Part shown: positions 24,983-32,141 of the stretch, in pieces | Numbering within the stretch: the first letter of the stretch is position 1 | How the letters are laid out: every line of letters begins with the position of its first letter | DNA from: Gammaproteobacteria bacterium | GTDB lineage: Bacteria; Pseudomonadota; Gammaproteobacteria; Chromatiales; Chromatiaceae | DNA length: 40,619 nucleotides | Assembly: GCA_009928645.1 (NCBI GenBank) | Contig: SACH01000023.1 | Location: 1-40,619 of the forward strand | Reading direction: 5' to 3' | The notes under the pieces: generated by a model | The model's input: the letters and a program-made list of their open reading frames with translations, nothing else | Told to the model about the DNA's origin: nothing | The model's database searches: none | Made by a program: the position numbers and the translations under genes

Positions 24983-26047
24983 ATGATCAATAAGACGCTC
25001 TTCGCGGCGCTGCTCGCCGCGACCACCCTGGCGCCCGGTATGGCGCTCGCCGCCGAGGCCGACACCAAGGCCAGTAGTGATCAGACCACCACCGGCAAGG
25101 CTGCCACGGACAAGTCATCGTCCGGCAAGGCCACCGCGGACAAGTCCGCCTCGGAAAAGTCATCCTCTGGCAAGTCCACGACGGCCAAATCAAGCGAAGG
25201 AAAGTCTGGCTCCGCGAAGGCTAGCGGTGAGAAGGCTGCCGGGAGCAAGGACAAGGCGCCCACCGGCAAGGGCGATGCCGCCAAGACGGGCGCTAAGGCG
25301 ACCGCCGCCGCCAAGCCGGATGCCGCCAAGGCCGAGGGCGCCAAACCCGAGCCGGAACAGGGAACGGGTGGCAAGGCCGCCGCCGCGGCGGCGGTTGGCG
25401 CCGTCGCCGGGGCCGCGGGAGCCGCCGGTATCGCGGCGGCCGCCGGTGCCGGGTCCCAGGTCGACTACACCAAGATGTCGCCCGCCGAGCTGACCGAATA
25501 CCTGATCTTTGACGCCAAGGGCTTCAAGCTCGACCAGCCCACCCAGGAAGGCACCACGGGCAAGGAGCGCATGACCCAGGATGAGCTGCAGAAGGTGTGT
25601 TCGGCCCTGCGCGGCAACCCCGCCGACGCCGCGACCGCCCAAAAGGTGCAGGCCCTGGCCGTCGCCTCCCGCGTCTACCCCGAGGGTGGCGTTACCCTGG
25701 GCGACTGGAAGAAGGGTGAGGCCCTGGCGAAGGAAGGCGCGGGGTACCGCATGGGACCCAAGGCGGACGACAGTAAGAAGATGGGTGGTAACTGCTACGC
25801 CTGCCATCAGATGGACCTGAAGGTCTCGGCCCATGGCACCATCGGTCCCACCCTGACCGGCTTTGGCAAGAATCGCGGCAACACCCCCGAGACCCAGAAG
25901 TACGTGTACGAGGTGATCTATAACGCGCACGCTTACTTCCCCTGTACCAACATGCCGCGGTTTGGCGCCAATGGCTTCCTCAATCAGGAGCAGATCGCCG
26001 ATCTCATGGCCTACGTGCTCCTTCCGGAATCGCCCGTCAACCACTAG
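24983..26047 (+). CDS. soxX: Cytochrome SoxX with a long Lys/Ala/Ser-rich N-terminal extension
   Basis: Mono-heme partner of SoxA that takes electrons from thiosulfate coupling. The precursor has 354 residues, far longer than ordinary SoxX (roughly 120-220). A signal peptide (to about 23) is followed by a low-complexity tract at 25-130 made almost only of K, A, S, T, G, D and E, then an Ala/Gly stretch at 132-157 hydrophobic enough to span or touch a membrane. The true SoxX domain starts near 160, with heme site CYACH at 271-275, Met324 in NMPRFG as likely axial ligand, and Cys206/Cys321 as a possible disulfide. It follows soxA by 23 bases. Confidence 0.93.
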   Translation: MINKTLFAALLAATTLAPGMALAAEADTKASSDQTTTGKAATDKSSSGKATADKSASEKSSSGKSTTAKSSEGKSGSAKASGEKAAGSKDKAPTGKGDAAKTGAKATAAAKPDAAKAEGAKPEPEQGTGGKAAAAAAVGAVAGAAGAAGIAAAAGAGSQVDYTKMSPAELTEYLIFDAKGFKLDQPTQEGTTGKERMTQDELQKVCSALRGNPADAATAQKVQALAVASRVYPEGGVTLGDWKKGEALAKEGAGYRMGPKADDSKKMGGNCYACHQMDLKVSAHGTIGPTLTGFGKNRGNTPETQKYVYEVIYNAHAYFPCTNMPRFGANGFLNQEQIADLMAYVLLPESPVNH

Positions 26048-26075
26048 GCGCAATCCGATCGAGAGGTACTGAACC

Positions 26076-27848
26076 ATGTCACTGTCCCGGCGAGAATTCA
26101 CCCGCCTGCTGGCCTTGGGAGGCATGGCCGGGCTGATGCCCGGCGCCCTCCGGGCGACCGCCCGCGGCGCTGGTGATGGCGCGGCGCTCTATCAGGCGCC
26201 CCCCTTTGGCAACCTGCGCCTGCTGCACATCACCGATACCCACGCCCAGCTCAACCCCGTCTGGTATCGGGAACCGAACGTGAACCTGGGGATAGGTCCG
26301 GCCCTGGGTCAGCCCCCCCACCTGGTGGGGGAGGCCCTCCTGAAACACTTCGGCATCGCCCCGGGTGGACGCCAGGCCCATGCCTTGACCTTCCTCGACT
26401 TTGACGCCGCCGCCCAGCGCTATGGCAAGGTCGGGGGCTTCGCCCACCTCGCCACCCTGGTCAAGCAATTGCGCGCCGAGGCGGGGGAGGGGAGGAGCCT
26501 GCTCCTCGACGGGGGCGACACCTGGCAGGGTTCGGGCACCGCCCTCTGGACCCGGGGCCAGGACATGGTCGGCGCCTGCAATCTGCTGGGCGTGGACATC
26601 ATGACCGGCCACTGGGAGTTCACCTACCAGGACACGGAGGTCATCGACAACCTCAAGGCCTTCAAGGGCGAGTTCGTGGCGCAGAACGTCTCGATCTCCG
26701 ACGAGGCCCTGTTCGACTATAAATTCGCCGACTTCCCGGGCTTCGACGAGGGCAGCGGTCTGGCCTTCAAGCCCTACACCGTGCGGGAACTCAACGGCAC
26801 CCGGGTGGCGGTCATCGGCCAGGCCTTCCCCTACACCCCCATCGCCAATCCCCAGCGCTTCATCCCCGACTGGCGCTTCGGCATTCAGGACGAACGGATG
26901 CAGGAAATGGTCGAGCGGGTCCGGGCGAAGGAGAAGCCGGATGTCGTGGTGGTGCTGTCGCACAACGGCATGGACGTGGACCTGAAGATGGCCGCCAGGG
27001 TCAGCGGCATCGATGTCATTTTCGGGGGCCACACCCATGACGGCATGCCCGCCCCCACGCTGGTGGAGAATGCCGGGGGCAAGACCCTGGTCACCAATGC
27101 CGGCTCCCATGGCAAATTCCTCGGCGTCATGGACCTGGAGGTGGGCGACGGCAAGATCAAAGGCTACCGCTACCGCCTGCTGCCGGTCTTCGCCAACCTG
27201 CTGGCGGCGGACACGGAGATGCAGGCCTACATCGACCAGATGCGTCAACCCTACCTGGGACGGCTGACCGAGCAGCTGGCCGTCACCGAGACCAGCCTCT
27301 TTCGTCGTGGTAACTTCAACGGCACCTTCGACCAGGTGATCCTCGATGCCCTGCGCCAGGCCGGCGATGCCGAGATCGCCCTCTCCCCGGGCTTTCGCTG
27401 GGGCACCAGCCTCCTCCCCGGTACGCCGATCACCATGGAGGATGTCCTGACCCAGACCGCCATGACCTACCCGGAGACCTATGTCCGCGAGATGAAGGGC
27501 AGCGAGCTCAAGACCATCCTCGAGGACGTGGCCGACAACCTCTTCAATCCGGACCCCTACCTCCAGCAAGGCGGGGACATGGTCAGGGTCGGGGGGCTGG
27601 ACTACGTGTGCAGCCCCAACCAGGGAACGGGCCAGCGTATCGCCGAGATGCGCCTGGACGACGGTCGCCAGGTCGAGGCGGACAAGACCTACAAGGTGAC
27701 CGGCTGGGCGACGGTAGGCTCCCAGAGCCCGGGCCGGCCGGTCTGGGAACTGGTCGCCGAGTATCTGCGCGGGCAGAAGACCCTAGCCCTGAAGAAGGTC
27801 AACGCGACCAAGCTGGTCGGCGTGGACGGCAACCCAGGCCTGGCTTGA
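26076..27848 (+). CDS. soxB: Thiosulfohydrolase SoxB
   Basis: Periplasmic di-manganese hydrolase that releases sulfate from SoxY-bound thiosulfate. The 590-residue protein carries a Tat signal (SRREFTRLLALGGMAGL), the metallophosphatase motif HITDTHAQLNPVWYREP with Asp54 and His56, LLDGGDTWQGSGTALWT, VVLSHNGMDVD and FGGHTHDGMP. The C-terminal 5'-nucleotidase-like domain includes NGTFDQVILDAL and ends VGVDGNPGLA. It closes the structural sox genes; no soxCD follows, which fits organisms that store or re-route the sulfane sulfur. Confidence 0.97.
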   Translation: MSLSRREFTRLLALGGMAGLMPGALRATARGAGDGAALYQAPPFGNLRLLHITDTHAQLNPVWYREPNVNLGIGPALGQPPHLVGEALLKHFGIAPGGRQAHALTFLDFDAAAQRYGKVGGFAHLATLVKQLRAEAGEGRSLLLDGGDTWQGSGTALWTRGQDMVGACNLLGVDIMTGHWEFTYQDTEVIDNLKAFKGEFVAQNVSISDEALFDYKFADFPGFDEGSGLAFKPYTVRELNGTRVAVIGQAFPYTPIANPQRFIPDWRFGIQDERMQEMVERVRAKEKPDVVVVLSHNGMDVDLKMAARVSGIDVIFGGHTHDGMPAPTLVENAGGKTLVTNAGSHGKFLGVMDLEVGDGKIKGYRYRLLPVFANLLAADTEMQAYIDQMRQPYLGRLTEQLAVTETSLFRRGNFNGTFDQVILDALRQAGDAEIALSPGFRWGTSLLPGTPITMEDVLTQTAMTYPETYVREMKGSELKTILEDVADNLFNPDPYLQQGGDMVRVGGLDYVCSPNQGTGQRIAEMRLDDGRQVEADKTYKVTGWATVGSQSPGRPVWELVAEYLRGQKTLALKKVNATKLVGVDGNPGLA

Positions 27849-28027
27849 GCCGGGCCAATGGCACCGGCCAACTCCGTGGCGCGAGCTTCAGCTTTACCCC
27901 AAGCCATGCGATTCTCGACCCGGCCCGGCCAGGCAGGGACAGTCGGATGGAATCCGTGAGCTGCATGACCCCCGGCGCCGAAAATGCCGCGCCCGGCCTA
28001 CCGTCGAAAGGTATTGAGGAGAAGCCC

Positions 28028-29035
28028 ATGATCATGCAAAGCCCACGCGCACTCGCCCTGACCCTGCTCCTGCTGCTGGGGCTGGTCACCACGCCCCTGC
28101 CCGCCGCCATGCCGACCTGGTTCAAGGACTCCTTCCTGTATCTGCAGGAAGAGGTCGACAAGGCCGCCGGGGAGGGCAGGCGGGTCGCCCTCTATTTCCA
28201 CCAGGAGGACTGCCCCTACTGCCAGCGCATGCTGAACGTCAACTTCACCCAGCGGGAGATCGTCGAACGGGCCCAGTCCCGGTACAACTTCGTCGCCATC
28301 AATATTTGGGGCGATCTGGAGGTGACCGACCTGGACGGCACCGTGAGCAGCGAGAAGGATTTCGCCCGCGCCCAGCGGGTCCAGTTCACCCCCACCATCC
28401 TCTTCCTGGACGCCGCGGGTCGGGTCAGCTTCCGCCTCAATGGCTATTACCCGCCCGAACGCTTCAGCGCCCTGCTCGACTACCTGGGCCAGCCGTCAGC
28501 CCCCGCTGGGGGCTTTGCCGAGTTCCTGGCCGCCCGGTCACCGGCGCCGGCCAGCGCCGAATTGCATCAGGACCCGGCCTATCTGCCTCATCCCCTCAAG
28601 CTCGATCAGCGGCCCAGTGGCAAGCCCTTGCTGGTGCTCTTTGAACAGTCCAGTTGCCAGGCGTGCGACGAACTGCATCGGGAGGGTCTGACCCGGGACG
28701 AGGCGCGGGAATTGCTCAAGACCTTCGACGTCGCCCTGGTCGACATCTGGTCCCCGGAACCGCTCACCACGCCGGATGGGCGCCAGGTGGCCGCCCGGGA
28801 CTGGAGCCGGGAACTGGGCGTCCAGTACACCCCCACCCTCTTGTTCCTGGATGCCACCGGCAGGGAAGTCTTCCGCACCGACGCCTATATCCGCCCCTAT
28901 CACATCAGCACCAGCCTGGCCTACGTCGCCACCGGGGCCTATCAGCGTCAGCCCGAGTTTCAGCGCTTCATCCTGGAGCGCATCGATGCCCGTCGCGCTG
29001 CCGGCGAGAGCGCCCCACCCAACCTTTGGGACTGA
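28028..29035 (+). CDS. Secreted double thioredoxin-fold protein (SoxW-like)
   Basis: From the ATG at 28028 (RBS GAGGAGAAG) the protein has 335 residues with a signal peptide (to about 26). Two thioredoxin-like domains lie in tandem: domain 1 (about 50-155) with CPYC at 62-65 and QFTPTILFLDAAG, and domain 2 (about 198-310) with CQAC at 210-213 and QYTPTLLFLDATG. The two halves are clearly a duplication. Single-domain SoxW proteins are periplasmic thioredoxins of sox operons that keep the SoxY cysteine usable. The same job is inferred here. Confidence 0.9.
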   Translation: MIMQSPRALALTLLLLLGLVTTPLPAAMPTWFKDSFLYLQEEVDKAAGEGRRVALYFHQEDCPYCQRMLNVNFTQREIVERAQSRYNFVAINIWGDLEVTDLDGTVSSEKDFARAQRVQFTPTILFLDAAGRVSFRLNGYYPPERFSALLDYLGQPSAPAGGFAEFLAARSPAPASAELHQDPAYLPHPLKLDQRPSGKPLLVLFEQSSCQACDELHREGLTRDEARELLKTFDVALVDIWSPEPLTTPDGRQVAARDWSRELGVQYTPTLLFLDATGREVFRTDAYIRPYHISTSLAYVATGAYQRQPEFQRFILERIDARRAAGESAPPNLWD

Positions 29036-29088
29036 GAAACAAACAGGGCAAGAGGAAACAGGGAACTTTGGTACGGAGCGAGGGTAGG

Positions 29089-31257
29089 GTGGTGGTCCCC
29101 CTTCCCCTGCCCCGTCGGCCGCGGTGGCTGCTCGCCCTGGTCCTCTGGCTGGTCGCCTTGCCGGGCCAGGCGATCCAGGAGGTCCGCATCGGCGTGCTCA
29201 GCCATCGCGGCAGCGATCTGACCCTGGAGCACTGGCAACCCACGGCGGATTACCTGACCCAGGCCCTGGAGGGCTACCGGTTCGAGATCCTGCCCCTGCC
29301 GTTTGCGCGCATCAGCGAGTTCGTCGAAATGGAGTTCGTCGACTTCATCCTGGTCAATCCCGGCATCTACGTCGACCTGGAGGTGCGCTTTGGCATCGCC
29401 CGCCTCGCCACCCTCAACAACCGGGTCGGGGACCTGAGCCTCAACCATTTCAGCAGCGTCATTATCACCCGCCATGACCGGGAGGACATCCAGTCTCTGG
29501 CCGATCTGCGGGGCAAGGCCTTCCTCGCCGTGGACGAGACCTCCCTCGGCGGCTTCGAGATGACCTGGGACGAACTACTCCGTCAGGGCCTTGACCCCTA
29601 CCGGGACTTCAGGACCCTGGGTTTCGCCGGTGACCACGACAGCGTGGTGCTGGCGGTCGGGCGGGGGGAGGCCGATGCGGGGACGGTCCGGACCAACATC
29701 CTGGAACGAATGGCGACCCGGGGGCTGATCGACCTGGAGGAGTTCAAGGTCCTCAATCCCCAGCCCCTCGACCGGTTCCCCCTGGTCCACAGCACCCGGC
29801 TCTATCCCGAGTGGCCCTTCAGCCGGCTCAGCCACACCCCCAACGACCTGGCCCAGCGGGTCGCCCTGGCCCTGCTCAACATGCCGCCCGACCACCCGGC
29901 GGCCCTGGCCGGCGAACATGCCGGCTGGACGGTGCCCCTGGATTACCAGCCGGTGCACGACCTCTTCCGCCGGCTCAAGCTCCCTCCCTACGAGCAGGGC
30001 TTCACCTATTACGATGTCCTCCAGCGCTATCCCCTCGGGGTGGCGACCATCCTCGCCCTGCTGCTACTCTTCGCCGCCCTGGCGTACCGCATCCATGGCC
30101 TCCATCGCCAGCTCAAGGGCGTCAAGTCGCGCCTGGAGGCCCAGCACCTGCTGATCCTCAACTCCGTTGCCGATGGCATCTACGGGGTCGACCGCAACGG
30201 CCTCTCCACCTTCGTCAACCGCGCCATGACCGAGATGACGGGCTGGAGCGCCAAGGAGATGGTCGGGCGCAACCAGCATGAGCTCCTCCACTACCGTCGC
30301 GCCGACGGCTCAGCCTTCCCCGCCAGCGAATGTCCGGTGCTGATCACCTGCCAGGACGGCAAGGCCCGGCATATCCCGGAGGATCTTTTCTGGCGTAAGG
30401 ACGGCAGTAACTTCCCGGTGGAATACGCCTGCTCCCCCCTGCGCGACGCCCGGGGCAAGATCACTGGCAGCGTGGTGGTCTTCCGGGATATTACCGCGCG
30501 CAAGCGCAACGAGGAGCAAAGTCGCCGGCAACAACGGGACCTGATCCACCAGGGCCGGCTCGATACCCTGGGCGCGATCGCCGCCGGCATCGCCCATGAG
30601 ATCAATCAGCCCCTCACCGCCATCGCCGCCAGCGCCCAGGCCTGCATCCGCCTGCTCGACAATGGGGTGGCGGTGGACCCGGGCGGGCGTCTGAGCGACG
30701 CCCTCGCCACCATCGCCCTTCAGGCCCATCGGGGTGGGGAGATCATCCGCCAATTGCGCCAGTTCGTGAAGAAGGAGGAGCCGGTCAAGGCCTGGATGGA
30801 CGTCAATGACCTGGTCCGGCAGGCGGCAGTGCTGATCCGACCCGAGGCCGAACGGTTGGGTGTCCAGTTCGTGACCCACCTGACCCCCGATCTGCCCCGG
30901 GTGTGGGTCCAGGAGATCCAGATCCAACAGGTCATCCTCAACCTTGCCAGCAATGGCCTGGAGGCGATGGCGGAATCCAGGAGCGCCAACCCCGCCCTGA
31001 CCATCACCACCGGGCTGGGGCGTCCGGACGAGGTCGAGGTGCGGGTGAGCGATATGGGGCCCGGGATCAGCGCGGGCCTGCGCACTGAGGTCTTCCAGCA
31101 GTTCGTCACCACCAAGCCCCAGGGGATGGGGTTGGGGCTCTCCATCAGCAAAGGCATCATCGACGCCCATGGCGGCGGCATCGAACTGGCCGCGACCAGC
31201 GCGGCGGGCAGCCAGTTTCGTTTCACCCTGCCCGCCTCGGGCCCCCTGAAAGGCTAA
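29089..31257 (+). CDS. Sensor histidine kinase with PhnD-like periplasmic domain and PAS (TtrS/ThsS-like)
   Basis: Starting at the GTG at 29089 (GAGG 5 bases upstream; 29092 or TTG 29068 are alternatives) it has 722 residues. Order: signal anchor (12-28); phosphonate-binding-like periplasmic sensor (about 30-310, RIGVLSHRGSDLTLEHWQP, DFILVNPGIYVDLE, HDSVVLAVGRGEADAG); membrane helix (316-334); PAS (about 350-470); HisKA with His503 (IAAGIAHEINQPLT); HATPase with NLASNGLEAMAE, DMGPGISAG and GMGLGLSIS. This layout is that of the tetrathionate sensor TtrS and thiosulfate sensor ThsS. Its place behind sox genes suggests it senses a sulfur oxyanion. Confidence 0.92.
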   Translation: MVVPLPLPRRPRWLLALVLWLVALPGQAIQEVRIGVLSHRGSDLTLEHWQPTADYLTQALEGYRFEILPLPFARISEFVEMEFVDFILVNPGIYVDLEVRFGIARLATLNNRVGDLSLNHFSSVIITRHDREDIQSLADLRGKAFLAVDETSLGGFEMTWDELLRQGLDPYRDFRTLGFAGDHDSVVLAVGRGEADAGTVRTNILERMATRGLIDLEEFKVLNPQPLDRFPLVHSTRLYPEWPFSRLSHTPNDLAQRVALALLNMPPDHPAALAGEHAGWTVPLDYQPVHDLFRRLKLPPYEQGFTYYDVLQRYPLGVATILALLLLFAALAYRIHGLHRQLKGVKSRLEAQHLLILNSVADGIYGVDRNGLSTFVNRAMTEMTGWSAKEMVGRNQHELLHYRRADGSAFPASECPVLITCQDGKARHIPEDLFWRKDGSNFPVEYACSPLRDARGKITGSVVVFRDITARKRNEEQSRRQQRDLIHQGRLDTLGAIAAGIAHEINQPLTAIAASAQACIRLLDNGVAVDPGGRLSDALATIALQAHRGGEIIRQLRQFVKKEEPVKAWMDVNDLVRQAAVLIRPEAERLGVQFVTHLTPDLPRVWVQEIQIQQVILNLASNGLEAMAESRSANPALTITTGLGRPDEVEVRVSDMGPGISAGLRTEVFQQFVTTKPQGMGLGLSISKGIIDAHGGGIELAATSAAGSQFRFTLPASGPLKG

Positions 31258-31316
31258 AATGGCGGTGGGGGGTTGACACGAGCACCGGCGCTGTCGTCCG
31301 GCTCCGCTCCCTTCCC

Positions 31317-31337
31317 CACCTGCCACCGCGGCAGGTG
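31317..31337 (+). other. Hairpin between the kinase and response regulator genes
   Basis: CACCTGCC (31317-31324), loop ACCGC, GGCAGGTG (31330-31337) is a perfect 8-bp stem 32 bases before the regulator ATG. Without a T-run it may act as an RNA stability element or an operator for the regulator's own gene. A TTGACA box at 31273-31278 upstream hints at an internal promoter. Inferred. Confidence 0.45.
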
Positions 31338-31369
31338 AAACCCATGCCAGCCGATTGAGGGGAGCAGCC

Positions 31370-31996
31370 ATGGCCGCCCAGCAACCGACGATCCACATCG
31401 TCGACGATGACCAGGACGTACGGGAGTCGATCCGCCTGCTGATGGAGTCGGTGGGCCTGCCCGTGGCCACCTATGGCTCCGCCCAGGAGTATCTGGAGCG
31501 CTTCAGCCCCGACCAGAATGGCTGCCTGGTCCTGGATGTGCGCATGCGGGGGATGAGCGGCCTGGATTTACAGCGTCGGCTCCAGGCCTTTGCCGCTCAT
31601 CCCCCCATCGTCATGATCTCCGCCCATGGCGATGTGCCCATGGCTGTGCGCGCCCTCCAGGCCGGCGCCGTCGATTTTCTGGAAAAACCCTTCAATGACC
31701 AGGCCCTGCTCGATGCGGTCCATCGCGCCATCCAGCAGGACGCCCTGCGCCGGGGCGAGGCCTCCCGCCTGGCGGAGATCAAGGAGCGCATCGCCCGCCT
31801 GACGCCTCGGGAGGCCGAGGTGATGCGGCGGGTGGTGGACGGTCAGCGCAACAAGGTCATCGCCAGCGAGATGAATATCACCCAGTCCACCGTCGAGGTG
31901 CATCGGGCGCGGGTCATGGAAAAGATGGAGGCCAGGACCCTGTCCGAACTGATGCGCATGCTGGTGACCCTGGAGATCTGCGAGGGCAAGGGCTGA
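31370..31996 (+). CDS. FixJ/NarL-type response regulator (TtrR/ThsR-like)
   Basis: The ATG at 31370 is preferred: GAGGGGAG lies 6 bases before it; a TTG at 31355 would add five residues. The 208-residue protein has a receiver domain (Asp12-14, phospho-acceptor Asp56 in VLDVRMRGMSG, conserved Thr/Ser position ISAHGD, Lys in FLEKPF) and a LuxR-type HTH (LTPREAEVMRRVVDGQRNK, then EMNITQSTVEVHRARVMEKM). It pairs with the kinase upstream, and probably activates sulfur-oxidation genes in response to thiosulfate or tetrathionate. Its DNA site is not known; the dyad at 23136 is a candidate. Confidence 0.93.
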   Translation: MAAQQPTIHIVDDDQDVRESIRLLMESVGLPVATYGSAQEYLERFSPDQNGCLVLDVRMRGMSGLDLQRRLQAFAAHPPIVMISAHGDVPMAVRALQAGAVDFLEKPFNDQALLDAVHRAIQQDALRRGEASRLAEIKERIARLTPREAEVMRRVVDGQRNKVIASEMNITQSTVEVHRARVMEKMEARTLSELMRMLVTLEICEGKG

Positions 31997-32015
31997 TGGT
32001 CTCCCGCCTGGTTAG

Positions 32016-32141
32016 GGTGAAAGTCACGGGAAAGCCTTTCATGATCAGGGTTGTGGCCTGCCGCCTCATGACAGTTTGCGTGAAAGTCACGGCAAAGTCT
32101 CTCATCTTCAGGAGCGTGGAGCGTCACCTCATGGCAGTTAG
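32016..32141 (+). repeat. Dispersed hairpin-headed repeat, tandem copies B and C
   Basis: Two 63-base units in direct tandem: B at 32016-32078 and C at 32079-32141. By my count 47 of 63 positions agree. Each starts GTGAAAGTCAC and ends CTCATG-CAGTT-G. B begins 19 bases after the response regulator stop. Unit C holds GGAG (32118-32121) and the ATG at 32131 used by the patatin gene. The period of 63 is a multiple of three, so the frame stays open across both units, which makes a longer false start at 31996 look possible. Confidence 0.85.

Noticed and set aside
26079-27569. Long minus-strand open frame opposite soxB
   Set aside because: A shadow of the GC-rich coding strand. It has no family motifs, and soxB on the plus strand is unambiguous. 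The same applies to the frames opposite soxX (25190-26125) and the LTA-like gene (38126-39928).
31996-32130. Longer N-terminus of the patatin protein from an open frame at 31996
   Set aside because: This part only translates the 63-bp repeats. The ATG at 32131 has a ribosome site and opens a good signal peptide.
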